Below, in pieces: positions 10,367 to 18,253 of a stretch of DNA of 22,996 bases. The notes under the pieces are model-generated. The model saw nothing but the letters and a program-made list of their open reading frames with translations, was not told the DNA's origin and made no database searches. The stretch is from a virus. Both the position numbers and the translations under genes were made by a program. The stretch is taken from positions 1-22,996 of the IMG/VR virus record IMGVR_UViG_3300028581_000258. The stretch is one strand, 5' to 3'. The stretch's first letter is position 1; each line of letters begins with the position of its first letter.

Positions 10367-11605
10367 ATGAGCGGACGTAATGATGAGGGGCGGTACCGGC
10401 GGCGTTACCATAAGTGTGCGCATGACCGTAAGCTGCGTGATCCGTTCTGGATGCGGCTTTCTTTCGAGGCGAAGGGGTTGCTTTCGCAGATTGAATGCAT
10501 GGCTGGCAGTACGCTGGAGGGTTATGAGAAGGGTGTTCTATACGGTCCGGACGGCGGTAAGCTGTCGGTGGATGAGTTTCTTTTCCTTATAGGAGACGCT
10601 TCAAGTGCCCGCAATAAGGAGATTTTGGTTTTGATGAAGCTGCTGGTGACTGCCCGCCAGCTGGATAAGCGGGCATTTGATGCCGGGGCGATTAAGCTGG
10701 TGCATTGGCATGAGGATCAGGAGACGCCGGCGAGCGGCGATGTGGAGCGGCACCAGGTTAAAGCGAGCGAGGAGTTGATTGAAGAGGCCGAGTCATTACA
10801 CGGTCCGCTGGAAGGGTGGTTTACTGAACTTGGCGGCCGCAAGGTAACGGAGCCGGAATTGCATAGTTTTCTTTATGCCCGCACCGGCAAGTATGAGAAA
10901 ACCAGAAACCGCATTTTGCGTGTTTTGTTCGATTCTGGGTTTCTCGTGCGAGACTCCAGTTCGCTCGCTTCGCTCGCGCTCCCCCCCGCTGGTGTTGGGG
11001 TTGGTGCCATTCCTGTGCGGGTTGGGGGTGGTCTGGAAATTGTCCCTGTCGGGAAATTTCCCGCAGACCAAGACCAAGATCCAGAAAAGGATTCCCTTAC
11101 GGGAATCCAGTTGGTTCCAGTTGGTGCGGGCGCGCCAGCGCGTCCGCTGTTGGCGGGGGGGGAGCGCGAGCGAAGCGAGGAGGGCGGCTTTTTGCCGCCT
11201 GACCGGCAGGAGCGTCCGATTCCATATCCTGAGTCGGTTGAGGACTGTCTGTACGAACCGGGCGATGCGTTCATGGTGAAAGACCCGATTCATGCGACGG
11301 AGCGGTTTTTGTGCGGGACGAAGGGGTGGAACCGGGTTCCGCCGCGTACCGGCGTTCCGAGTGATCCACCTCTTTCGCAGGATGCGCTGCTTTCGCAGTA
11401 TTCGGCGATGACGAAGAAGCTAGGGCCGAAGGAGGCAACGCAGATGTGGCGGGAGTGTTTGAGCCGTCTGGTGGCGGATTTTATTGACCGTCGGGCTTCG
11501 CGCCGGCAGTCGCCGCATTCATGGACGGCGCTGTTCATGAGTCAACTGCAGAAGGCATCCGGAGCGAAGCCGTACCGGCGAATGCAGACAACGGGGCGTG
11601 GATAA
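10367..11605 (+). CDS. Phage replication-type winged-helix protein interrupted by a palindromic element
   Basis: 412 residues. The N-terminal part (KLRDPFWMRLSFEAKGLLSQ and LSVDEFLFLIGDAS, about 20-80) looks like the winged-helix domain of phage replication initiators that load a helicase (DnaD or lambda-O type). Another helical part follows at about 125-195, with RKVTEPELHSFLYARTGKYE. Residues about 200-271 are unlike either flank: SLASLALPPAGVGVGAIPV and so on to GGERERSEEGG, encoded by an in-frame palindromic element (10964-11179). The C-terminal end (LSQYSAMTKKLGPKEATQMW, about 343-362, to SWTALFMSQLQKAS) resembles the helical tail of such proteins. The ATG at 10367 follows GAAGGG. The protein probably acts at the phage origin, which was not identified. 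Confidence 0.6.
   Translation: MSGRNDEGRYRRRYHKCAHDRKLRDPFWMRLSFEAKGLLSQIECMAGSTLEGYEKGVLYGPDGGKLSVDEFLFLIGDASSARNKEILVLMKLLVTARQLDKRAFDAGAIKLVHWHEDQETPASGDVERHQVKASEELIEEAESLHGPLEGWFTELGGRKVTEPELHSFLYARTGKYEKTRNRILRVLFDSGFLVRDSSSLASLALPPAGVGVGAIPVRVGGGLEIVPVGKFPADQDQDPEKDSLTGIQLVPVGAGAPARPLLAGGERERSEEGGFLPPDRQERPIPYPESVEDCLYEPGDAFMVKDPIHATERFLCGTKGWNRVPPRTGVPSDPPLSQDALLSQYSAMTKKLGPKEATQMWRECLSRLVADFIDRRASRRQSPHSWTALFMSQLQKASGAKPYRRMQTTGRG
10964..11179. repeat. In-frame palindromic element inside the replication gene
   Basis: The left arm at 10964-10989 and the right arm at 11153-11179 are inverted repeats that match completely except for one extra G in the right arm's G run. Distance across is 216 bases, exactly 72 codons. 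Between the arms are further hairpins: GGTCTG/CAGACC (11030-11035, 11064-11069), the palindrome GGGAAATTTCCC (11051-11062), GGATTCCC/GGGAATCC (11089-11096, 11101-11108) and GCGGGCGCG/CGCGTCCGC (11126-11134, 11139-11147, one G-U). A further GGCGGC/GCCGCC hairpin lies just outside at 11183-11199. The stretch is free of stops in at least two forward and two reverse frames. This resembles Rickettsia palindromic elements that insert into coding genes. A single copy only is seen here. Confidence 0.75.
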
Positions 11606-11641
11606 AGTGATTTGTTTAACCAAAACTGAAAGGAACGTGTG

Positions 11642-11854
11642 ATGAGCGAACGGAGTGCAAAGCGGAGTATTGAGCGTCAAAAGGGTCGGCAGAAGCTGGA
11701 TGCGCGGTTTTTTTTCATGTCGATGCAAACGATGTCGTTGAAGAAGCGGTTGAGTCTGGCGCACCGGTTGCTCTGGCGGGTTGAACTCCGCGCAGAAGCC
11801 AAGCGCACTGGACTTAGCCTGCGGAAGTTCTTGAAGTTCCACGTGAAGCATTGA
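11642..11854 (+). CDS. Small basic protein
   Basis: 70 residues, starting MSERSAKRSIERQKGRQKLD. It is highly basic and helical, with LSLAHRLLWRVELRAEAKRT in the middle and a C-terminal FLKFHVKH. Such proteins usually bind nucleic acid or pack against acidic partners. GAAAGGAA ends six bases before the ATG at 11642; a GTG three bases earlier is also possible. No family recognised. It lies between the replication gene and the terminase genes and is followed by a cysteine-rich ORF eight bases on. Confidence 0.55.
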   Translation: MSERSAKRSIERQKGRQKLDARFFFMSMQTMSLKKRLSLAHRLLWRVELRAEAKRTGLSLRKFLKFHVKH

Positions 11855-11862
11855 GGTGCCCA

Positions 11863-12006
11863 ATGAGTGTTGGTTTGTGTCATCAGTGTGCGCGGCGGGA
11901 AAGTTGCGGAGTTTGGCTGGCGTGCAGGCCGGTCTCGCGGCATGAATGCAGGGTATTTATTGCACCAGTACACGCGGGTGGCGCGCAGGCGCGCGCGCCT
12001 CAATAA
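11863..12006 (+). CDS. Short cysteine-rich protein
   Basis: 47 residues, starting MSVGLCHQCARRESCGVWLA. Cysteines at 6, 9, 15, 21 and 29 suggest one bound zinc. The ATG at 11863 follows GAGGTG. The last codons (GGAQARAPQ) are encoded by the alternating GC run at 11980-11999, so the true end could be affected by that repeat. Placed eight bases after a basic protein and upstream of terminase; no family named. Confidence 0.5.
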   Translation: MSVGLCHQCARRESCGVWLACRPVSRHECRVFIAPVHAGGAQARAPQ

Positions 12007-12039
12007 ATAATCGCGTCTTCTAGAACGCGCGCGCGAGGG
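11971..12039. other. Alternating GC tract and imperfect palindrome before the terminase genes
   Basis: GGCGCGC (11980-11986) pairs with GCGCGCC (11993-11999) around a short spacer. After an AT-rich dozen bases (12002-12011), CGCGTCTTCTAGAACGCG (12012-12029) is a near-palindrome broken by one inserted C, and alternating GC continues to about 12035. Alternating purine-pyrimidine runs can adopt Z-form DNA. Its place immediately upstream of the terminase small subunit makes a packaging recognition site a possibility; nothing proves it. Confidence 0.35.
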
Positions 12040-12064
12040 CGGATGTAAACCTGAAAGTTGACAA

Positions 12065-12565
12065 GTGAAACCTGTTAAAAAAACACCCAAAAAGAAGGTT
12101 CCAAAAGCGAAGAAACCGGCACCTGAAAAGAAGCCGCGCGGGCGGCCGACGGTATTCTCTGAGGCGGCGGCTGTGGCGGTTCTCGAAGGGATTATGGGCG
12201 GGGATTGTCTGGCGGTTGTCTGTGCTCCCGAAATGATGCCGGCGAAACGGACGTGGATGTACTGGGTGGCGCGGGACGGCAAGTTGCAGGAACGCTATGT
12301 GGCGGCCATGGCGATCCGGACACTGAACCGGGCGGAAGAGTGCATTCCGATCGCGGATGATGCGGATGAAAAATCAAAAGCCGGTTTGCTCAAGGCCCGT
12401 TTGCGGATTAATGCCCGGCAATGGGAAATCCAGCGGTTGATGCCAAAAGTTTACGGACGGGACGGATGGAACGGCATTGCAGAAACAGGCGGCGAAGTGC
12501 AGGCCGATGCGGATGTTATGTTGCGGCTGGCCGCTTTGCGGAAAGGATTTGGACATGAAAAATAA
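12065..12565 (+). CDS. terS: Terminase small subunit
   Basis: 166 residues from a GTG at 12065 with only a weak upstream GAAAG; no ATG fits better. The first 26 residues are lysine/proline-rich. GRPTVFSEAAAVAVLEGIMG (26-45) to AKRTWMYWVARDGKLQERYV (60-79) is the helix-turn-helix that recognises the packaging site, as in Sf6-gp1-type small terminases. NARQWEIQRLMPKVYG (116-131) is the conserved C-terminal oligomer/contact part ('ARxW-x-x-x-x-L-x-P-K-x-Y-G'). The protein forms a ring that delivers phage DNA to the large subunit. The gene overlaps the large-subunit start by 11 bases. A copy of its C-terminal segment lies at 2281-2358. Confidence 0.8.
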   Translation: MKPVKKTPKKKVPKAKKPAPEKKPRGRPTVFSEAAAVAVLEGIMGGDCLAVVCAPEMMPAKRTWMYWVARDGKLQERYVAAMAIRTLNRAEECIPIADDADEKSKAGLLKARLRINARQWEIQRLMPKVYGRDGWNGIAETGGEVQADADVMLRLAALRKGFGHEK

Positions 12566-14075
12566 ACTGACGGCCGACCTGGACCGTGAAGAGTGCAACC
12601 GGATGTATGAACGGCTGCTGGAGATGAAGGATTATCCGGCGATGGCGACGCTGGCCCGCTGTGATTTGTTCTTCCTGCTGACGGTGGTGCTGAACCGTCC
12701 CGATGCCAATCGGGACTGGTTGTATGACCGGTGCCGTGATGTGGAGATGTTTCCGGACGGGTTTCTCGATCTGTGGGCGCGCGGGCATTACAAAAGCACC
12801 ATCATTACGTTTGCCAAAACAATTCAGGATATTCTTAACGATCCGGAGATTACTGTCGGGGTATTTTCTCACACCCGGCCGGTGGCCAAGGCGTTTTTAC
12901 GCCAGATTAAAACCGAGTTTGAGCAGAATGCATTTTTGAAGCGGCTGTTTCCGGCGGTACTGTGGGTGGAGCCTAAACGCGACGCGGCCAAGTGGAGTGA
13001 AGACGACGGGATTACGGTTAAGCGCAACGGAAATCCCAAAGAGGCAACGGTTGAGGCGTGGGGTCTGGTGGACGGCCAGCCGACCGGCAGGCATTTTAAG
13101 CTGGTGGTGTATGACGACGTAGTTACCAGGGAGAGCGTCTACACACCCGAGATGATCACGAAGACCACTGATGCGTGGGAATTGTCGCTCAATCTGGGCA
13201 GTGAAGGCGGCCGCGTGCGCTATATCGGTACGCGGTACCACTACAACGATACGTACAAAACCATCATGGAGCGCAAGTCGGCACGGGTGCGGATGTTTCC
13301 GGCTACGCATAACGGTAAAGCCTCCGGTGATTCCGTCTTGCTGGCTCCGGCAGAGCTGGAGAAAAAACGCACCGACATGGGGCCTTACACCTTTTCTACG
13401 CAGATGTTGCAGAATCCGAAAGAGGATTCGGCGATGGGTTTCCAGCAGACCGATGTGGCCTATTATTTCCGGACTCCGGCGCGGGTGCATTTGAATGTGG
13501 CGATCATTGTGGATCCGGCGCACAGCAAGAAAAAGGGCAGTGACTACACGACGATGAATGTGATCGGACTGCATCACGACAACAACTATTACCTGCTGGA
13601 CGGGTTGCGCTGCCGGTATAATCTGGCGGAGCGCACGGCGGCGCTGTTTGCACTGCACCGCAAATGGAAACCGAACTGGATCGGGTATGAGCGGTACGGC
13701 TTGCAGGCGGATGTCGAGCACATCAAGTACGTCCAGGAGCAGGAAAGTTACCGGTTTGGAATTACCGAATTGGGCGGGAGAGTTCCCAAAGAGGATCGTA
13801 TCCGCCGGATGGTTCCGGTGATGAGGCAGGGCCGTTTTTATATTCCGGCGAAGATTCTCTATCTCGATCACGAAAAGCGGACGCGCGACTTTGTGGCGGA
13901 GTTTATTGAAGAGCTGCTGGGCTTTCCGGTGGGGCTGCATGATGACGTGATTGATGGCGCGGCGCGGATTCTAGATGACGAACTAGGAGCGGTCTTTCCG
14001 GTGATCCGGGCTTCGGGGCCTCCGGGTCTTCAGGGAAACTCCGATGTGGCGCAAAGCGATTGGAAGCCGCTGTAG
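12555..14075 (+). CDS. terL: Terminase large subunit
   Basis: 506 residues from the ATG at 12555, with AAAGGA upstream. The ATPase domain shows a Walker A-like LWARGHYKST (73-82), Walker B LVVYDD (183-188) and coupling motif IGTRYHYND (224-232). The C-terminal RNase H-like nuclease carries D320 in IIVDPAHSKKKGSDYTTM (with D330) and HDDVIDG (462-468), the acidic residues that bind metal. It pumps DNA into the prohead at the portal and cuts the concatemer. The usual family length is about 450-550. A downstream in-frame length from 12477 would be inside the small-subunit gene and is rejected. It overlaps the small-subunit gene by 11 bases, so production of the two is coupled. Confidence 0.9.
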   Translation: MKNKLTADLDREECNRMYERLLEMKDYPAMATLARCDLFFLLTVVLNRPDANRDWLYDRCRDVEMFPDGFLDLWARGHYKSTIITFAKTIQDILNDPEITVGVFSHTRPVAKAFLRQIKTEFEQNAFLKRLFPAVLWVEPKRDAAKWSEDDGITVKRNGNPKEATVEAWGLVDGQPTGRHFKLVVYDDVVTRESVYTPEMITKTTDAWELSLNLGSEGGRVRYIGTRYHYNDTYKTIMERKSARVRMFPATHNGKASGDSVLLAPAELEKKRTDMGPYTFSTQMLQNPKEDSAMGFQQTDVAYYFRTPARVHLNVAIIVDPAHSKKKGSDYTTMNVIGLHHDNNYYLLDGLRCRYNLAERTAALFALHRKWKPNWIGYERYGLQADVEHIKYVQEQESYRFGITELGGRVPKEDRIRRMVPVMRQGRFYIPAKILYLDHEKRTRDFVAEFIEELLGFPVGLHDDVIDGAARILDDELGAVFPVIRASGPPGLQGNSDVAQSDWKPL

Positions 14076-14130
14076 TGTCCTGCATCTTGTACCGCAGGTG
14101 TTCGATTCCACAACATTCTGTGTTTTTCTC

Positions 14131-14158
14131 TTGACTGAGAACGTAGCGCATTTACATT
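14131..14158 (+). promoter_or_regulatory. Candidate promoter for portal and capsid genes
   Basis: TTGACT (14131-14136) and TACATT (14153-14158) are separated by 16 bases in the only sizeable gap of the virion module (14076-14194). TTGACT matches five of six consensus positions and TACATT four. It lies about 36 bases upstream of the next ATG. It could drive late structural expression separately from the terminase; unproven. Confidence 0.4.
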
Positions 14159-14194
14159 ACAGCCAACTTACCGCGTATTTTCAGGAGGTTGGTC

Positions 14195-14404
14195 ATGTGT
14201 ATGAGTTCGCCCAAGATTCCCGAAGCCAAAAAGCCGGATCCGATTGTGAAGGATGAGGACGCCGCCTCCGGCGCGCGGGCTATTGCAAGCCGAGACCGGT
14301 CTAAAATTGCTGAACTTTACGGCGAAAAATCTTTGCGTGTGACGGGTGCGCTGGGTTTGCCCGGCGCCGCCACTACAGCCGCTAAAACAGCCCTTGGAGC
14401 CTGA
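14195..14404 (+). CDS. Small portal-proximal protein
   Basis: 69 residues, starting MCMSSPKIPEAKKPDPIVKD and ending AATTAAKTALGA. The proline/lysine-rich N-terminus and the 'G-A-A-T-T-A-x-K-T-x-L-G' ending resemble small proteins encoded just before the portal in podoviruses. AGGAGG ends six bases before the ATG at 14195. The function of such proteins is not well defined; they may accompany the portal or be ejected. Its stop lies one base before the portal ATG. Confidence 0.55.
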   Translation: MCMSSPKIPEAKKPDPIVKDEDAASGARAIASRDRSKIAELYGEKSLRVTGALGLPGAATTAAKTALGA

Positions 14405-14405
14405 T

Positions 14406-16088
14406 ATGCGGGTTTCAAAAGAGACATTTGACAAGATCAAGAAACGGGCCGAACGGCTCGATTCGGAGTTTGACGGGTTCCGCAAAAAGGGGGCGGAGAT
14501 CCAGCAGTATGTCTGCCCGTGGCGCGGCCGGTTTTTGACCGGTGAAAGCGAGAACGAAGACCGCGGCGAGATGTTCAACGACAAGAGCATCCACAACACT
14601 ATGATTTTTCAGGCGGTGCAGACGGCTGCCGCCGGCATCAAGTCGGGCATATCGCCTTCATCGAGGCCGTGGTTCCGTATCGGATCGGAAGACAAGCGGC
14701 TGGCGGAGCTCGGCGCTCCGGCGCGCTGGCTTTCGTACGTCGAACGGCTGATTTATTCAATTTTCCAGCGCTCAAACGTCTATGACGCCTTGCAGGAAGT
14801 TGCCACCGAGATTCTGGTTTTCGGAACCGGCGCGGCGGCGGTGCTGCCGGACTATGACACGGTGACGCGGATGCGGACGTTTACGTTTGGTGAGTATCGT
14901 CTGGCGAATGATCACCGGCGTATTTCCAACACGTTTGCGCGAAAATTTTACATGACGGTCGATCAGCTCGTTAAAGAGTTCGGCGAGGAGCATGTCACCG
15001 ACCGGACAAAGAAAGCGTATCGGGACGGTAATCTTGAAACGAAGATTCTGGTGCGCTGCCTGATTGAATCCAATGATGACCGGCTCGATGTGAAGGACGC
15101 GCTGGGACGCGACTGGCGGTCAATTTATTGGGAGCACGGTTCGACGGAAGACTCTGTTTTGTGCGTGCGCGGCTTCGAAGAGTTTCCGGTGATTTCAAGC
15201 ACGTGGGAGGCGGTTGGCGGGCAGGTTTACGGTATCGGAGCCGGGCACCTAAATCTTCGCAACGGAAAGCGTTTGCAGAAGCTGGAAGAAGACAGCCTGC
15301 AACAGCTGGCTTTGCAGAACAAACCGCCGTTGCTGGCCAACACGTCGAACAAAGATACCATCATCAACGCCGGGCCGTGGGGCATTACGCGTTCGAATGA
15401 TGCCAGCGGCAGCGGACAGCCGGGGATTGCGCCGCTCTATCAGGTGCGTCCCAACACGCAGGAATTGGAGTTCAAGATTGAGCGGGTGGAAAAGGCGATC
15501 CGTGAAGGATTTTACAACCACATTTTCCTGATGATTGCGGGCAACGCGGCGGACATCAAGACGGCTTATCAGGCGGCGCGGATGATGGAGGAAAAATACA
15601 GTGTCCTCGGGCCGGTGATTGAGCGGATGCAGAAGATGCTGGGCCAGCTCATTCAGATTACGTTTGCCCATGCGCTGGATGCCGGACTGATTCCGGAGGC
15701 TCCGCGCGAACTGCAAGGCAGTGAACTCAAGATTGAATACATTTCGATTCTGGCGCAGGCGCAGAAGATTGCCGGTTTGCAGGCCATCAGCGAAACGATG
15801 GCGTTTGTTTCCACCGCCTCGCAAATCTGGCCGGAGGCGCGGTTTAAAATCGACGCGCTCCAGGCGGTGGACGAAGTGGCGCAGGTCAACGGGGCTCCGC
15901 CGTCGATCATCCGCAGCGACGACGAAGTGCAGGCCATGATGGATCAGGAAGCCAAACAGAAGGCCTCCCAGCAGACCGGTCAGTCCGCGTTGATGGCCGC
16001 CGAAGGCGCGCAGAAGCTCAAGGATGTTGAGATTGGCGGGCAGCCGGCTGTTGATGTGCTGGCGAAAACCATGGGGGCGGGACGATGA
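14406..16088 (+). CDS. Portal / head-to-tail connector protein (T7 gp8-like)
   Basis: 560 residues, ATG at 14406. IKKRAERLDSEFDGFRKKGA, EIQQYVCPWRGRF, then FQAVQTAAAGIKSGISPSSR and PWFRIG match the head-to-tail connector family of podoviruses (Head-tail_con, T7 gp8-like). The 'Y-x-x-P' segment near residue 35 and the 'AA-x-G-[LI]-x-S-G-[IL]-[ST]-x-x-x-R-P-W-F' block are its signatures. The helical C-terminus (ELQGSELKIEYISILAQAQK to the Gln/Ala-rich tail from about 515) would form the wing and barrel. The protein makes a 12-subunit ring at one capsid vertex, through which DNA enters and leaves. TTGGAG precedes the ATG; the Bbp19-like gene overlaps its end (ATGA). Confidence 0.85.
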   Translation: MRVSKETFDKIKKRAERLDSEFDGFRKKGAEIQQYVCPWRGRFLTGESENEDRGEMFNDKSIHNTMIFQAVQTAAAGIKSGISPSSRPWFRIGSEDKRLAELGAPARWLSYVERLIYSIFQRSNVYDALQEVATEILVFGTGAAAVLPDYDTVTRMRTFTFGEYRLANDHRRISNTFARKFYMTVDQLVKEFGEEHVTDRTKKAYRDGNLETKILVRCLIESNDDRLDVKDALGRDWRSIYWEHGSTEDSVLCVRGFEEFPVISSTWEAVGGQVYGIGAGHLNLRNGKRLQKLEEDSLQQLALQNKPPLLANTSNKDTIINAGPWGITRSNDASGSGQPGIAPLYQVRPNTQELEFKIERVEKAIREGFYNHIFLMIAGNAADIKTAYQAARMMEEKYSVLGPVIERMQKMLGQLIQITFAHALDAGLIPEAPRELQGSELKIEYISILAQAQKIAGLQAISETMAFVSTASQIWPEARFKIDALQAVDEVAQVNGAPPSIIRSDDEVQAMMDQEAKQKASQQTGQSALMAAEGAQKLKDVEIGGQPAVDVLAKTMGAGR

Positions 16089-16423
16089 GTGATCCGCTCA
16101 AAACAGGTTTTCTACGGGAACAGGGTTCTACCGAAGAGCAGCTGCTCAAGAACGAAGCGGTGCTGCGCGACTTCGAAGACGTCATGAAAACCTCTTGCGG
16201 ACGCCGGTTCATCTGGCGGCTGATGGGAAACTCGAACCTGATGCAGAACGCGATGACCGGCAATAGCTACACCTACTACCTGCTGGGTCAGCAGAGCATC
16301 AGCAACGAGCTGGTGCAGATTTTATTTACCGAGCGTTTTCTTCCGCTTTTCCGGCAGATGCAGGATGAGGCCCTGCTGGAGATGAAGGCGGAAAAAAAGA
16401 AAAAGGAGCAAAAAGATGTCTGA
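16085..16423 (+). CDS. Bbp19-like virion protein
   Basis: 112 residues, MSDPLKTGFLREQGSTEEQL at the start. FEDVMKTSCGRRFIWRLMGN (30-49) followed by YYLLGQQSISNELVQILFTE matches the Bbp19-like pattern: a helix with 'F-x-x-x-M-x-x-x-x-G-R-R-F-[LIV]-W-x-L-[LM]', then 'G-x-[RQ]-x-[IVL]-[AS]-x-x-[LIV]'. In this family it sits between portal and scaffold genes and probably aids procapsid assembly. The C-terminus is lysine-rich. It overlaps the portal stop by four bases and the scaffold start by eight. Confidence 0.6.
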   Translation: MSDPLKTGFLREQGSTEEQLLKNEAVLRDFEDVMKTSCGRRFIWRLMGNSNLMQNAMTGNSYTYYLLGQQSISNELVQILFTERFLPLFRQMQDEALLEMKAEKKKKEQKDV

Positions 16424-17159
16424 ACAAAAGGTAGAAACCAAACCGGGTGACACCGTGAAGGATGAAGCCGCAGGGACAGGTAAAACCGCCGTTGAAACGG
16501 TGGCAGTGGAACCGGATGAAGCCAAGCCGGGCGAAGTTAAACCAGCAGTTGCTGAGGGCCAGACAGCCTTTGCGGCGGCCGGAGAAACAAAGCCTGATGA
16601 AGCCAAGCCGGGTGATGAACCAAAGCCAGGTGAAGTTAAACCGGGCGAAGAGACAAAACCTGAAGACGATAAGGGCAAAAAGAAAGAAGGCGAGGCAGAC
16701 GCTCCGGCGGATGTTCTGGCTGACATCAAACTGCCCGAAGGTTTCGTGATTGCGGATGCCGATAAGGCGGCGCTGAGCGAAGCCGTGACCAAGCACAATC
16801 TCCCCAAAGAGGCGGTGCAGGAACTGGTTGATCTTCAGATTAAACGCGAACAGCTCCGGATGGAGACGGCCAGAGTGCAGCAGCAGGAATTTATCTCCTC
16901 GATGCGCGCCGAGGCTGAAAAACTCCCGAAGGAAACACTGATTGCGGCCAACCGGTTCGTGCAGAAGTACGGATCGAAAGGACTCCAAGCCAAGATGGCT
17001 GATCCGGCGTTTTACATCGGCAACGATGTGGACATCATCACAGCACTCGCCATTGCGCAGAAGGCGGTTGAAGGCGGGTTTGTGGATAATGCAGGCGGCG
17101 GTGGCGGGGCGAAGGTCGTCTCGGCAGCTGATCTGTATCCCAACTCGGGAATGAAATAA
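16416..17159 (+). CDS. Capsid assembly scaffold-like protein
   Basis: 247 residues. The first about 95 are repetitive and acidic, with recurring KPGE/KPDEAKPG units, and probably disordered. The rest is helical: IADADKAALSEAVTKHNLPK (about 111-130), KREQLRMETARVQQQEFISS and AANRFVQKYGSKGLQAK (about 176-192), ending in AADLYPNSGMK. A disordered lead, a coiled middle and the short C-terminal tail that docks on the capsid protein, placed just before the major capsid gene, are typical of podovirus scaffolds. 'L-Y-P-x-S' near the end is common in them. The ATG at 16416 follows AAGGAG and overlaps the previous gene by eight bases. Confidence 0.65.
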   Translation: MSEQKVETKPGDTVKDEAAGTGKTAVETVAVEPDEAKPGEVKPAVAEGQTAFAAAGETKPDEAKPGDEPKPGEVKPGEETKPEDDKGKKKEGEADAPADVLADIKLPEGFVIADADKAALSEAVTKHNLPKEAVQELVDLQIKREQLRMETARVQQQEFISSMRAEAEKLPKETLIAANRFVQKYGSKGLQAKMADPAFYIGNDVDIITALAIAQKAVEGGFVDNAGGGGGAKVVSAADLYPNSGMK

Positions 17160-17184
17160 CCCATAAAAACAACAGGAGGAGCAC

Positions 17185-18189
17185 ATGGGTGCATTAAGTA
17201 CATTGAATCCTACCCTGATGGATGTGGCCCGGCGGACAGATCCTGACGGCAAGATCGCCAAGGTGGTTGAAATTCTCAACCTCACCAATGGCGTGTTAGA
17301 TGACATGACGTGGCTGGAGTGCAACAACGGCACCAATCACGTTACCACGATCCGGACGGGTATCCCGAACGGCACGTGGCGCAAACTGTACGGTTTCGTG
17401 CAGCCGGCCAAGAGCACCAGCAAACAGGTGCAGGATACGGTCGGTATGCTGGAAGCCCGTTCGCAGATTGACGAAAAACTGGCTATGCTGAACGGCAACA
17501 GCGCGGAATGGCGTCTGTCGGAAGAATCTCCGTTCATCGAAGGTCTGAATCAGGACATTGCAACGACGCTGTTCTATGGCGACACGGATATTTATCCGGA
17601 GCGCTTCATGGGTCTGGCGCCGCGGTTCAACAAGTATGGAACCGACAAAACCAAGTCCAGCTTCAATGTGATTCATGGCGGCGGAAGCGACGCGGCGGAC
17701 AATACCTCGGTATGGTTCGTTGTGTGGGGCCCGAACACCATGCATTGCATCTATCCGAAGGGTTCCAACGGCGGATTGTCGATGAAAGACCTCGGGGCGC
17801 AGGAAATTTCTGACGCCGGCGGCGGACGTGCGACGATGCTGGAAACCAAATTTGGCTGGGACGCGGGTCTGGCTGTGCGCGACTGGCGCTCGATTGTGCG
17901 CGTTGCAAACCTCGACGTTTCGGCACTGGATGCCAACAGCGGCGCGGCGAACCTGTTCGACAAGTTCACCATTGCCTACCATCGCCAGAAAGGCCGCACC
18001 ATGGGCCGTCCGGCTATCTATTGCAATGCGACCGTACTGACGGCGCTGGATCGTCAGGCGCAGGCCAAGACGAACCTGTTCCTCGGGTATCAGGACGTGG
18101 ACGGCAAGCCGATCATGACCTACCGCGGTATTCCGATTCGCGAATGCGAGTCGATCCTGAACACCGAAGCAGTCGTTCCGGCGGCTTAA
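17185..18189 (+). CDS. Major capsid protein (Bbp17-like)
   Basis: 334 residues, starting MGALSTLNPTLMDVARRTDP. GTWRKLYGFVQPAKSTSKQV (about 63-82), ARSQIDEKLAMLN, FIEGLNQDIATTLFYGD and RFMGLAPRFNKY follow the order of Bbp17/HK97-fold podoviral capsid proteins. 'W-R-K-L-x-x-G-V-Q-P-x-K-S-T-x-x-Q-V' marks the E-loop region in this family. GRPAIYCNATVLTALDRQAQ and GIPIRECESILNTE form the C-terminal part of the A-domain. The protein builds the icosahedral shell. AGGAGGAGC precedes the ATG. A strong hairpin follows the gene (18197-18224), and the cement gene is downstream, as in BPP-1-type phages. Confidence 0.85.
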   Translation: MGALSTLNPTLMDVARRTDPDGKIAKVVEILNLTNGVLDDMTWLECNNGTNHVTTIRTGIPNGTWRKLYGFVQPAKSTSKQVQDTVGMLEARSQIDEKLAMLNGNSAEWRLSEESPFIEGLNQDIATTLFYGDTDIYPERFMGLAPRFNKYGTDKTKSSFNVIHGGGSDAADNTSVWFVVWGPNTMHCIYPKGSNGGLSMKDLGAQEISDAGGGRATMLETKFGWDAGLAVRDWRSIVRVANLDVSALDANSGAANLFDKFTIAYHRQKGRTMGRPAIYCNATVLTALDRQAQAKTNLFLGYQDVDGKPIMTYRGIPIRECESILNTEAVVPAA

Positions 18190-18196
18190 TCAAACC

Positions 18197-18224
18197 GGCT
18201 GTGCCGCTTTCGGGCGGCACGGCC
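18197..18224 (+). other. Strong hairpin between capsid and cement genes
   Basis: GGCTGTGCCGC (18197-18207) pairs with GCGGCACGGCC (18214-18224) over 11 bp with one U-G pair and a 6-base loop. It is followed by an A tract, not a U tract, so it is probably not an intrinsic terminator. It may stabilise the abundant capsid mRNA 3' end, leaving the AAGGAGAG ribosome site of the next gene free. Confidence 0.5.
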
Positions 18225-18253
18225 ATTGAATAAAAAAAAAGAAGGAGAGAGTC

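Noticed and set aside
12897-13940. Long minus-strand open frame opposite the terminase large subunit
   Set aside because: It has His/Arg-rich composition typical of an antisense shadow, no ribosome site, and lies wholly across a clear terminase gene.
14085-14118. tRNA-like 3' half with TTCGATTCC
   Set aside because: The flanking bases do not pair as a T-arm, there is no acceptor stem or anticodon arm nearby, and no CCA. A chance match in the gap after the terminase gene.
16326-17336. Long minus-strand open frame opposite the scaffold gene
   Set aside because: It spans three forward genes with good starts and overlaps; its Phe/Arg-rich product has no family pattern. It results from the repetitive scaffold sequence.
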